A stretch of DNA of 64,000 bases, taken from NCBI GenBank assembly GCA_022457155.1, contig JAJGOT010000137.1, positions 616,501 to 680,500 of the forward strand, written 5' to 3'. The translations under genes were made by a program, and so were the position numbers. Numbering within the stretch: the first letter of the stretch is position 1; each line of letters starts with the position of its first letter. A model generated the notes under the pieces. The model made no database searches. It was given only the letters and a program-made list of their open reading frames with translations, and was not told the origin of the DNA. Shown piece after piece: positions 23,642 to 33,633 of the stretch. Origin of the DNA: Cladopsammia gracilis (lineage: Eukaryota > Cnidaria > Anthozoa > Scleractinia > Dendrophylliidae).

Positions 23642-23934
23642 ATGAACCATCAGATCAGGTCCTAAACAAATTAGCCCGCGACATTTGTGCAGATTGGCAA
23701 AACCTGGGACTGGAATTGAAGGTTCCAGACTCAAAAATTCAAGAAATTTCAGTCAACAATGGGCTATATCCTACTGTGCAACAAAAGGCCTTTCAAGTAC
23801 TGAAGGCTTGGAAGAACCGCGGGGAGTCAGTAACTTACGATGAATTGTGTAGGGCGTTAAACGAGCTTGGATTGAATGCGCTTGCAAAGTCACTCCGCAC
23901 AATGGAAAGAAAACGGCACTTGGATCATAGTTAA
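23642..23934 (+). CDS. Roco-Death gene, terminal exon encoding a Death domain
   Basis: An acceptor with a strong polypyrimidine tract (TTTTATCAG, ending 23641) gives a phase-1 entry that fits all cassettes. The peptide (DEPSDQVLNKLARDICADWQ, then LGLELKVPDSKIQEI…) has the six-helix Death-domain pattern: LxxLAxxI, W-xx-LGxxL, a basic-acidic helix, KAFQVLKAWKNR, and a final LCRALNELGLNALAKSL. Death domains recruit adaptors by homotypic contact. Fused to Roc-COR, it suggests a GTPase-gated cell-death or immune scaffold. The stop codon (23932-23934) is provided by a MITE inserted in the last codons, so the C-terminus ends HS instead of the host tail VPARS still readable after the element. Confidence 0.88.
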
Positions 23935-24205
23935 TCGAGAGACTGGTTGTGAAACCTAAGAATTGTCTTTGTTCGATCTTTTTGTTATCGTTTTTCGGCC
24001 TTGACCCTGCACAACACAATAGATGTTGAACTTTTGTTTGAGCAACTGACCAATAGAAATGGTGCTATTAAGTTATTCAGTCATAGGATATGATCGAAAA
24101 ACAAAAGATGTGCACGGTCAAGTACGGTTCAACATAAATTGTAGCTCCTTTGTTATCGCCATTGAAGTCTGCAAGATTTCATAACCAGTCCCTCGATTAA
24201 CTATT
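23926..24205. mobile_element. 280-bp MITE inserted at the end of the Death-domain ORF
   Basis: Inverted ends CATAGTTAATCGAGAGACTG and, in reverse complement, AATAGTTAATCGAGGGACTG continue with few mismatches for about 30 bp. The flanks carry the 7-bp direct repeat CTTGGAT (23919-23925 and 24206-24212). The interior is also an imperfect palindrome (ATGATCGAAAAACAAAAGAT against CGATCTTTTTGTTATCG). Confidence 0.85.
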
Positions 24206-24388
24206 CTTGGATGTTCCAGCCCGGAGCTAAAACAGCTAAAGTGGTATATTATTTGTTTTTGTATTGTCCAGAGCATTTTAATGATATTTTATGAATATTT
24301 TTACATATAAATTGTACTACCGGAATTTCTTAACAGTATGAGAGCTATTAAACATTTAAGAAAAATGCACACACTTTTGAATTTGAAA

Positions 24389-24422
24389 GACATGTTTCGG
24401 ATACAACCATATCCATCATCAG
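24389..24422 (-). ncRNA. Hammerhead-ribozyme-like motif of a Penelope-like element
   Basis: On the minus strand: CTGATGA, stem II GGATA / TATCC with a short loop, GAAAC, then ATGTC, which is the conserved hammerhead core order with a minimal stem III. Penelope-like elements are known to carry such motifs near their ends. Surrounding AT-rich DNA has no intact PLE ORF. Confidence 0.6.
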
Positions 24423-25360
24423 TTTCGGGATGTTACAAGTTGTGAAAAAAAATATATATATATCAGTAATTGATGGAAAATTGCAATTAATATTGAACAA
24501 TGTAGCTAATTACATATTACATAACACTGAAGGAACACAAAACAGTAATTGAACAATGTGGCTAATTACAAGAAGAAATGTGAAACAAATTACATAATAC
24601 TAAGAGGATACAAAAAGGAGTGGTGAATAAATAAATTAAAGTAAAAGTGTCTAACGTTCTGATCTTGCGTTGTAATGAAAGGTAACATCAAAGAGACACC
24701 TACAGGGTATCAGCGCGCAATGCAAACTGGGTGGGTCAGACTCTTTAATGGTTTACTAATAATATAACATAGCATGTGATTTCCAAAAGTACATCTTACA
24801 AATTGAGTTGTGATCTGCTCCATCCAGAATTATCTAAAGAAGAAGATGAACATGGCGCCTTCTAGTGTACCTCACAACTTTGTCGAAAAACCGCGTCTCC
24901 GATTTTTATCTCAGTTTGTTTTTGTTCAAACGTTTTGGACAGTTAAATGCGGAGGAATAGATGTCTTCCGAATTTGAAAATTTAATTGCATACAGCAGAA
25001 AACAAACAAGACAAGTTATCAAAATTCCCCAACATGGGTTTTTAGACAAAGGCGTTAGTCACTCGGCGGAATGTTCATCTCCCACTGAATTTAAAATCAT
25101 ATTTCCGGCTGAAGCGGAGCTCAGTTTTGTTAAAAATGTACTTTTGAAAATCACTCACTATATTCAAAGCGTATAAATCGTTTTTCTTGAAATAAATACG
25201 TTTTTGTAACCTTTGCTTTCAGAAAATATATATTGGTGCGGGGTTTTTTGAAATGAGACAGAGCAATAAAAAGTAAAAGGCGCATCCGTGCTACATTTTT
25301 TAATGCCCTTGTCATTTTTAACTCACTCAAATTTTCTGTAGTGGGTTTTTTAAAAACAGA

Positions 25361-25376
25361 GTGTGTGTGTGTGTAT

Positions 25377-25416
<40 letters not shown>
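25361..25416. repeat. (GT)n microsatellite followed by poly-G
   Basis: GT dinucleotide run interrupted by GTAT, ending in a short G tract. Confidence 0.95.
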
Positions 25417-25417
<1 letters not shown>

Positions 25418-25489
25418 GGGGGGGGGATGTGATCGATCACAAAAAAATCATTTTATCAGTTGAGTTCATAAGGTAAATTGGATGATGGC

Positions 25490-25690
25490 GACTGCTTGAC
25501 ACAAGGCTGGTGTGGGAGGAGGGGGGGAGTGAGTGAATGTTGGTGACTGGTTGACACAAGGCTGGTGTGGGAGGAAGGGGGGGGGAGTGAGTGAATGTTG
25601 GTGACTGGTTGACACGAGGCTGGTGTGGGAGGAAGGGGGGGGGGGAGGGTGAGTGAATGTTGGTGACTGGTTGACACAAGGCTGGTGCTT
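25490..25690. repeat. 55-61-bp G-rich minisatellite
   Basis: Four starts of GGCTGGTG (25505, 25560, 25619, 25680) with GACTGGTTGACACAAGG and GTGAGTGAATGTTGG between. Unit length varies with the poly-G tract. The minus strand gives three overlapping proline-rich pseudo-ORFs. Confidence 0.92.
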
Positions 25691-27242
25691 TTCGAATGCA
25701 TACTTCCGTGCCAAATAAATATTAAATATAATACACGTTATGAAATTTGCGCTAAGGGATTTTCACGTGGCAACCTCACATTGCAGCCATGTTTTCCATT
25801 TTTTGCATTTACGTTTTACCCTTCGCTTCGCGGCGGTCAACAGAGTGGATTACGACGCGGCTTATGGCTCATAGCTCAAATGCTGTGACAGAAAAGTCAG
25901 CAAAGCTTCACCTAAAACGTTCAAAGTACAGGTAGACAGGTAAGGCAACACCGTTGTACTTCACGTCCGTGTTATCTAAAGATTTCTTACTGTATTTGTG
26001 CAATTATTTATGTAAACACACGTACGCGTTTTCATTTGAAAACAAAAATTTCTTTCTGCGTTTTCGCCTTCCGTCCACACGTAAACGCGATTAAAAAACG
26101 CACTGAAAACGGAGATTGTCAAAACTGCTGTCCAAAGTGGAGATTTTTGAAAACGGAGATTTATCGTTTAAGTGTGAACGTCACCTGAAAAAGGCATGAC
26201 GTCAAATGTATCGCAGGCTAGGCTTAAAGTGGCTCGCAGCTATTTAATGGCGCGGAGGCTCCCTTTTATAAATCGATTTTTCGGCATGTAAGCGTTAATA
26301 TAACCGGAAAAGATCGAAGCTCCCAGCAAAAACTATAAGCAAAGAAAGAACAAGATGTTTATAGTGCGTAATTTGTGAATTTCAAGAAATTCAAGTTTGT
26401 TCGACTCGTGAAAAAACTACCAATTTGTTTTCTGGTATTTTTAAGTATGATAACATTCAGTATATGTACAAACGGCCTTACCTACTGTAGTTTCCTGTGT
26501 ATAGTCTCGACGAAGCTCGGCGAATTTGGATCGTCAAGTTTGCTACTTCACGTCTTCTATTTTCTAAATGCTTTGAAAATCCTCGTGTTTCGTAAATTAT
26601 TCAAAGTCGACGCATTCTGGGATTATTTGCCACTTGGGAATCACCGATCATCGTTAATACAATATTCCATTTGCACGATGGCTTCATGTGCTGGAAAATC
26701 AAGCCGCGTTATTGTGAGTGTTGTTGTCGGTTGTTGTAATGGAATATTTGCTGGCAAGGAAAAGAAATACGGCTTTAAAGATGGCCACCTTCAAGTCACA
26801 GTTTTTTTCTATTGTAATTGTACCTAGAATATAAAGAACCAAAAAATGTTCAACTACTGACTTACTTTGGCGAAAACAAAATTTAAAAAGCCAAAAATAC
26901 GGTGTTTAATGCCGAGCATGCCACCTGGAACATTGGCATTGTTTTGTAGTCAATGACTTAAAAGTCGCATTATATATGCCTGCTATTTACAGAGTACTTA
27001 GTCCTTGACTGTACTTTGCAACTCCTTCTACGTACGTCTCTGTGCCAAGTGACTGGAAGCAAGGGGAGTCGCTGAGCTGTTTGTTAGAAAACGCACACAC
27101 AGGATTAGGTGATAAGAAGGTACTGTATATGTGAATAGATTCCCTATACCTTGCAGGACTGACATAAAAGATAATTGCCAAGAATTACCTCACATCAATT
27201 TCATTTAACTGCGAAGAGTCAATATGCTACTCCCTGATATTA

Positions 27243-27446
27243 CTTACCAGGCATATCTCATCAATGAAATCAATGACATCAATGTGTAATCGATGAGTAA
27301 TCAATGGTTAATCAGTTGATTAGTCATTGATTATTGCCGATGATCAATGGGTAATCGATGAGTAATCGATAGGCCACAAAATTTTCAGTCATTGATTACT
27401 TATCGATTGCATTGATTGGTCATTGATTGCATTGATTACTCATCAA
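27243..27446. repeat. ATCGAT/ATTGAT fold-back repeat cluster
   Basis: A stand-alone array of CAATGACATCAATG, AATCGATGAGTAATC and their complements, the same word family as the ends of the fold-back element at 8.78-9.72 kb. Confidence 0.8.
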
Positions 27447-28447
27447 TATTTGAGTTGCCTTCCATTCAAAGGCCAAAAAATCGGAACTTGTCCTCGATCT
27501 TTTAAATGCCGCTCACCATACCTCTGGTAGACCAAGCTGCATGAAAGTGAGACTGCCAGTTGCAACGCTGCCATCTACTGCAGCTGCTTACGACGGCAGT
27601 ATTCCAAAGTTCAAGCAGTTTTTCTTTGTAAATACACAGCTACCGCAGGAAATATCACGTCACTAAACTTCTTGAAACGCAGGCTCAGCATCTTTATAGC
27701 AAGGGGCTGGTCGTTTATTACCTGTGAGAGGGGGGGGGGGGGGGGGGGGGGGCGGCCATTTTGCTGGGGGGTCATTTTCAAAATCTTGATTGTTTTGGGG
27801 GGATCATTTTCAGAAAAAGGAAGCATTACCTGGGGGGTCATTTTAATAACTCTTATGAGAAGTGGAATTTTAAGACAGAGCTCCATCCTGCGTCGTGCTT
27901 TTAAAATCAACTATCAGGCTGCAAGTTTAAAACAGTGCCTTCAAAAAGGCATGGAATAGCAAGCAACATATATGCAATTTCACTACACTGTCTCTTTACG
28001 AGATGCTAGACGTTATAGCTCCAAAAAGCAGCAGCAAAACGACCTTCAAAAGAAACACAACCATTTCAGGATCAAAAAAAAAACATCTGGCTATTGGACA
28101 AATGAGAGCCAATAAGAAGCCAGAATTTTGGATCCTCACAACGGGATACAATGAGTATAAAACCGTCAAACTTCTAACAAACTACGGAATGCTATCAGTT
28201 TTTACTGCCATTCCACTGAGACCTTTAACAAAAAAACAACTGACGAGATTCACTATAGAATCGAAACTGCAGTCTTGTTCAAGGTGATTCTGTAGTATTG
28301 CATTGCGCATCACTACTGCGCATAATAAATTGCGTCATTTGCGCGTGCAGGAGCGCGTGCGCACTCCGAAGCAAGCGGGTTTCCTTTAACTGTATCTTCA
28401 GTTATAAATCTACTACTACTTTAGCACATCTATGTAAATAGCATGTT

Positions 28448-28491
28448 TTTTGGGGGCCATACGATTAGCGCTAATCGTATGGCCCCCAAAA
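28448..28491. repeat. 44-bp perfect palindrome without spacer
   Basis: The arms 28448-28469 and 28470-28491 are perfectly complementary, centred on AGCGCT (GGGGGCCATACGATTAGC and its inverse). Confidence 0.97.
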
Positions 28492-28639
28492 TATAACAAC
28501 ACGCAATAACATATGTATTAAGGCGTTTCTTATAACGTCCGTTTGCAGCACAGTTAAGTTATTATTCACTTCCATCGGAAGTTTTACTTACGCACAAAAT
28601 GTGTTAAATATGTTGTTCTTTGTAAGTTGTATTCATTCC

Positions 28640-28674
28640 CTGAAGAAGTCTCAGTAAGAGACGAAACGCGTCGG
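28640..28674 (+). ncRNA. Hammerhead-ribozyme-like motif (Penelope type)
   Basis: CTGAAGA (28640-28646), a 5-bp stem II GTCTC / GAGAC with loop AGTAA, GAAAC (28663-28667), then GCGTC as the predicted cleavage site. This is the minimal-stem-III hammerhead arrangement reported for Penelope-like elements. Confidence 0.65.
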
Positions 28675-29340
28675 AAATAAACGAAAAAGCTTACAACTAC
28701 AAGAAGTCTTCCTTTGTTCTGCTCACTAGTCTTCGTTAAAAAAATAAAAAAAAAATTTTAAAAATTAAAAATTAAAAAATAAAAAAATAAAAAAAATAAA
28801 ATCAGTTTCCTTAGTAAATAAGTGGCAGTTTTCTCCTAAGCGAGCATGGTGACCTATCTTTTTTATTGCACGTATTTCAAGAAAATACTCTCCATTATAT
28901 ATCCATATTTGAAGAATATTTCATTAGTAGATTTTGAAATATTCTCATGAAATCACTTTTACAATCTAGTTTTTAGCGTTTCACTGGGAGCGTGCGGTTG
29001 CTGAAATTGGCGGCCCTATTATTTTATGTTTCTCTTTTTCGGTAACTTTAAGGCTTTTCACGATGACATTGTTCTGCTATTATAATATATAATAATGCTA
29101 ATTTTTCATTGCTTATTATTACTTTCTGGAAAGAATGGTTGCCTCTCACTCAAGGCTTGGATTTTCAATATTGCCGTCACGAGCTAGCAAATAAGCAATA
29201 TATTACAGCGCTATAACTTGAAAACGGGCATGGTGACCCCCTCTTTTTATTGTATTTTTCTGATGCACTAGACGTGATAAATAGCTGTGCAAAGTTTTAG
29301 AACATTTTCATTACAACTTCTTTTTCGATGGAATCACCTT

Positions 29341-30480
29341 AAGAATGGAAAACTTAACACTTTCAAAAGACGGCATGCTACTACCTGGCCCCGGCATCCA
29401 CATCAGGCCAAAAAGAGCTTGACAAAGAAGAAAACAAGCTGTTAGAATCCGCTGAAGACGAGCTGGAGATCGGCCAACGTTTATCGATCAGAAAACGCCA
29501 TCAGAACGGTTAACGTTCGCCGATCAGAAAACGCCGCCACGAGCCGAGAGAACAGAAAGGACGCGGAGCAGAAACTCATCCGAGCACTCACACGCTTCCA
29601 CTATCGGAAGATAGAACGAAGCAAGATTAAACTCGGCAAAACTGAGCAAAGAGCTAAGAATGTTTCCAAAAGGAAACAAGACAAACAATGAGAAACTCAT
29701 TAAAAACAGGCCGCTTGAGGCCAAAGACACTAATTCCGAGGCACACAAAGATGTAATTAGTTTAGCGGAAACGCTTGCAAAGAAGATCGAAAAGATCGAT
29801 CAAATGATGAAAGCAATGGAAAAGAACAACAAAATAAGTGAAAGATATCCCTGTCTGTTCTCTGACTGTGCCGAAAAGGGGAGGGAAACAAAAAAGCGCA
29901 AATCCATTAACAAAAGACATAAAGTGAGAAGAACTTGAAAAACAGGAGAGAATATACAATTGAGAATACAAACCAGAAATTCATAAAAAACCTCTCATAT
30001 TACAAAATGTCAACTGACGAGATAAATTTATTATCAAAGGGGCTAAAATTTATCCCTGCGCCGATTCTAGCAGAGAATCGCGTTAGGCGACAACTGCTAA
30101 AAGACTATCGACAACTTGCGAGACGAATGCGTCTCAAATACATCTCATCACGGCCAGAACAATAAACTGCACCCCTTCTACGTTAAATCAACTTGGAACC
30201 ACCAGTACATCCATCAGTTGCCCTAGAAACCTTCCTAGAGGAAGTTAAAACAGAACTCGCAGAAGTTCAAATTAAAAGCCAAAAAACAATCTGCCATACA
30301 ATGAACGCAAAGCAATCCTTGCGTTAAAAACAAACTCTGAAATAACGGCATTGATATGGTTGTGTACCACAAATTCTGTCAGACGCGAACTGGAACACTC
30401 AAGCAGGACATTGGTTTGCATAATGTTTGGAGCCGACGGCGACTCAGCTGTCCAGTGTGTTCAGATCAAAACCGCAAAGA
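29341..30480 (+). pseudogene. Penelope-like element ORF remnant (N-terminal and RT-proximal part)
   Basis: Across several frames with stops one reads the stretch LSTDEINLLSKGLKFIPAP-like (MSTDEINLLSKGLKFIPAPI), then RRQLLKDYRQLARRMRLKYI and, after a frameshift, PSVALETFLEEVKTELAEVQ. This order is characteristic of the region before the reverse transcriptase in Penelope-like elements. A Lys-rich segment (29660-29938) precedes it. The RT core and the rest are missing. Clearly dead. Confidence 0.7.
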
Positions 30481-30668
30481 ATACAACTTGTCAAGTAACT
30501 GAGTGAATACATATTCATACTACCAAGTTTAGCATGCAAATCGACAATCAGTAGTACTTCCGATCGTACAAAACGATTGTTCGTGCAATGGTTCAGTGGT
30601 AGGCTGCAGTGAATTGAGTAATGTAACAGCCGTGAAAAATAAACACCGATCTTTTAACACTACTTTAA

Positions 30669-31081
30669 AGGGAACCTCCATTGTCAGAACAAATTGACGT
30701 TAAACTGTTGGAAATAAAGTCGAAATTTAAAATTTTTAAAAAGCAGGTGCAAAGATAATTTTAGTGTACAAATAAAATGGATATAAATATCGCCTATTTT
30801 CGCTTTCAAATTTCCCGCGCGCCGCCATTTTGAATATTTGTGACGTGTTACGGTTGTCGCTATTGTTAGGAATCGAAGTTCTTTTGTATGCAACAATATA
30901 AGACAACCGTAACACGTCATACATATTCAAAATGGCAGCGCGCGGGAAATTTGAAAGCGAAAATAGGCGATATTCATATCCATTTTTTTGTACACTAAAA
31001 TTATATTTGCACCTACTCTTAAAAATTTTTTTTTATTTCCAACAATTTAACGTCAATTTGTTATAACAATGGAGGCTCCCT
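30669..31081. mobile_element. TTAA-flanked snap-back MITE
   Basis: AGGGAACCTCCATTGTCAGA at the left is inverted at the right as AACAATGGAGGCTCCCT, with TTAA at 30665-30668 and 31082-31085. The arms extend about 190 bp; for instance TTCGCTTTCAAATTTCCCGC pairs with GCGGGAAATTTGAAAGCGAA. Confidence 0.85.
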
Positions 31082-31292
31082 TTAAGTATTAAAGCATGTG
31101 GTGAACTTCGGCTCAATTTCTAGCTAAAATATTCGGATGGGGGGGAGGGGGAGGTCACTTTCACAATATGTCAAATTTATGGGGGGGTCATTTTCAAAGA
31201 ATTAGGATGAACTGGGGGGTCGGTTTGAAAATCTTCTAAGCTTTCTCAAAATGGCCGGGGCCCCCTCACAGGTAATAAACGACCAGCCCCTT

Positions 31293-31617
31293 AGAAGCAC
31301 GTAGCCACAACTTGACAATGTGCGGCGTGCGGTCTTTGTCTTCGTTGCTTTGAGCTTTGAGCGTGTAGACAGAACCAAGCTAGCGTTGAATTTATCCATT
31401 CGCATGATTCGATTGTCACGGCGCGATCATCTTTGGTAAGCGTTCTGCTTTTGCGGCCCTGTTGAGCGCCCTTGTCGCCGTTTTTTCTGGGTCTTTGAAG
31501 AAACAGAACGACTAAAAACAAACGTAAAAGATGAACGATGCCAACGTAAACCTTCACTGGAAACGACAAGTCTTGAACAACTTCTTGAGCCGACATAATG
31601 GTGAAGGTAGATTCCAC
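31293..31617 (-). pseudogene. Membrane-anchored N-terminal ORF fragment, possibly C2CD2/SMP-like
   Basis: The start at MSAQEVVQDLSFPVKVYVGI is followed by a hydrophobic segment (IVHLLRLFLVVLFL), basic residues, and ESCEWINSTLAWFCLHAQ. A direct duplication of TCAAAGC (in GCTCAAAGCTCAAAGC) shifts the frame. The next frame continues DRTPHIVKLWLRAS and then runs into the TIR of the 27701-31292 element. The TM anchor plus W-[L/I]N…WLRA pattern is reminiscent of the N-terminus of C2CD2/TMEM24-type lipid-transfer proteins, but the match is short. It could be a host exon disrupted by the element or a chance ORF. Confidence 0.3.
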
Positions 31618-32193
31618 AATCGTGCTTTAAATCTTTGAGATTATAAAGCAAAAGTCACAAAGGTAACCCAACACGCTAGTTAAAAGCCATGGAAATTCTT
31701 GTTTAATCCTGACAACGGGTGAGAACGCGTGTCGGGTCGCGAAGATGATCGGTTAGCTTGGCGGGAAGATGGCGGAATTTGATATGTTCCGGAGTCACTT
31801 TCTGTTTCGTGTCCGAACTTCAGTCGCTTGCAGCCTGCGAGGCACGAACTATTTAAATCTTTGCAGCCTTTTGATTCAGTAACTTTTTGATTCACATGCT
31901 AATATGCCTGCTTCATGAATATTTTAGAACGGTTATACACACGTTCAATGAGTTTCAATGAGCTTAAAACGTCTAGTCTTCCTTGCATGCATGATCTTTG
32001 CTCGTCCTTTGATCGATCCTCACTGCAGCACAGGCTTCCCAAGCTACATACGTGGTGTATGCGACAGCTTGTGTATACAGAGAAATGCATGGGAAAATCA
32101 TGGATTCTCTAAAATTGGGTAAATAACTATCTATTTTGAAATAAAGTTTACCTATCTCAAATGTGTCGTTTACTTGTGTCTTGTACCGAATTT

Positions 32194-32307
32194 GAAGCCA
32201 TTCCGACGCGATTTAGCGAAGTTATTCGAAGTCGTTGTCTCCCCTTCTTTTTAGAAGGGGAGACAACGACTTCGAATAACTTCGCTAAATGGCGTCGGAA
32301 TGGCTTC
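32194..32307. repeat. 55-bp-arm hairpin with 4-nt loop
   Basis: The arms 32194-32248 and 32253-32307 are complementary with one mismatch. The core TTCGAAGTCGTTGTCTCCCC pairs with GGGGAGACAACGACTTCGAA around TTTT. A MITE or fold-back product. Confidence 0.95.
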
Positions 32308-32470
32308 AAGAGCTCGCTTCGCTCGCTTTACTGTGAAACTCGTAAGGTCGACTTGTGGCAAGTCTAAATCACTGTTTGTGAAAAATGAGGGAAACTGGAA
32401 ACTATGTAATTACCAGATTGGCGTGGACTGCCGCTTGGACTTGCAGGAAATATTTGCGACATTCTTTTCG

Positions 32471-32760
32471 CGGTTCATCATCTTTCTTTTTCATCATCAT
32501 CTTTATTTAAAAAAAAAAAACAAAAAAAACACGGAATCACCTTCATTTAAAAATGCTTTTCCAGTGAGCCGTGGACTACTACATACAATAATTATAAAAA
32601 CGTTTAAAAACAACCTTATACATTATAATCACAAACTATCCAATAAAAATTTATTTATCTAAATATAACTAATTATCATAAACCTAAATCTAACCTTATA
32701 TAATAAATTCAATCTTATTTAACTCTACCTATTACAACAGTTTATTAAAAAGTTTTCCTC
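32471..32760 (-). mobile_element. Probable LINE 3' UTR in reverse orientation
   Basis: Starts with a CATCATCATC/TTTATTT stretch (in reverse AAATAAAGATGATGATG, a common LINE tail form), then very AT-rich DNA without ORFs. Confidence 0.3.
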
Positions 32761-32974
32761 GATTTCAGCAAAGCCAAAATTAGTTACTAAGTCGCTTATG
32801 TATAAAAGGAGAGATAAAACAAGTTCAGCAAATTAAAACTCACCAGATATCGACATATTTTATTTATACTTATACTGAAAACCTCTGATATGTTTGTTTG
32901 CTTGTTTTAAATTATTTGCTTGAAGGGTTTTGTAGATTTGCGAAACAATTTTAAAACTGAATCGAGAGTACATG

Positions 32975-33062
32975 TAGCCTCCCACGCAGCCGTTATTTGT
33001 CTCGTCACGCAACGCTCCTCCCCGTTGCGTGACGAGACAAATAACAGCTGCGTGGGAGACTA
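32975..33062. repeat. 40-bp-arm hairpin with 8-nt loop
   Basis: CGTTATTTGTCTCGTCACGC (left) pairs with GCGTGACGAGACAAATAACA (right); outer CCTCCCACGCAGC pairs with GCTGCGTGGGAG. Two mismatches. MITE-like. Confidence 0.93.
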
Positions 33063-33479
33063 AATTGAGAGCGAATGCGCGTAGAAAGATGATAGTTATC
33101 AAATCTCGATTTTCTACCCTTAAATAGGGTCAGGGTTTGAGAACCTTGGCGGCACACACCTATCCTAAATTGTCTGGAGTACCCCCCCCCCCCCAGGGGG
33201 TTAACCTTATCCTTGCTATTTGTAGCTTGTTTCGAATTTATGTGACTTTACATTTTCGGATTTCCGGGATTCAACAAAAACGCGGCCGTAAAACAACATA
33301 AAATAGAATGCAAGCGTCATTTTAAGCGCTCTTCCGATTAATCGCTACTTTTCTGCATTTTCTACTTTAATAATTCCTATTTCTATGTTTGTAGAGTCAG
33401 TTAGTGCAAGTGTATACGTTTGTAATAGATTTTTACATACCATTGTAATTTAGTATTTTAACAGGGCTCCACTTAAACT

Positions 33480-33633
33480 AGCCTGCGTAGCATGAAAAGA
33501 ATATGGGTCATATGGGCGCGCGGCGAAAGGGGCGCGCGAGGGAGACACGCTCCTTTCCTCCTCGCGTGTCTCGCTCGCGCGCCCCTTTCGCCGCGCGCCC
33601 ATATTCTTTTCATGCGCCTGCTACGCAGGCTAT
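33480..33633. mobile_element. AGCCTGCGTAGC-type snap-back MITE with 9-bp target duplication
   Basis: The ends AGCCTGCGTAGCATGAAAAG and CTACGCAGGCT are inverted, and almost the whole element folds (GCGCGCGGCGAAAGGGGCGC with its complement). ACTTAAACT is duplicated at 33471-33479 and 33634-33642. A 9-bp duplication is the Mutator-like signature. Confidence 0.85.

Larger units (their letters stand above)
24423..27240. other. Gene-poor stretch
   Basis: No gene supported. The 150-codon ORF at 26375-26827 has no recognisable domain and a run of hydrophobic segments typical of chance AT-rich translation. A stretch at 26.0-26.2 kb has repeated GTTTTCG / GAAAACGGAGA words in both orientations, probably an old MITE. 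Confidence 0.5.
28281..29340. mobile_element. Inner insertion with short inverted ends
   Basis: AAGGTGATTC at 28281 and GAATCACCTT at 29331-29340 form the ends. The insert separates what look like two parts of one degraded ORF (to 28280, and from 29341). It contains a 44-bp palindrome and a hammerhead-like motif. Confidence 0.45.
27701..31292. mobile_element. 3.6-kb element with terminal inverted repeats, containing nested repeats
   Basis: AAGGGGCTGGTCGTTTATTA followed by CCTGTGAG and a poly-G at the left is exactly inverted at the right (CTCACAGGTAATAAACGACC, then AGCCCCTT). Next to each end are GGGGGGTCATTTTCA repeats. Inside are a Penelope-like fragment, an inner 1.06-kb element and a TTAA MITE. 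No transposase was recognised. Target duplications were not resolved. Confidence 0.7.

Noticed and set aside
25437..25714. Three overlapping proline/serine-rich ORFs on the minus strand
   Set aside because: All are frames of the G-rich minisatellite; frame-independent repetition indicates no coding selection.
26375..26827. 150-codon hydrophobic ORF
   Set aside because: No signal-peptide/TM order or family resemblance I can defend, no splice or context support; kept only as a remark in the gene-poor stretch.
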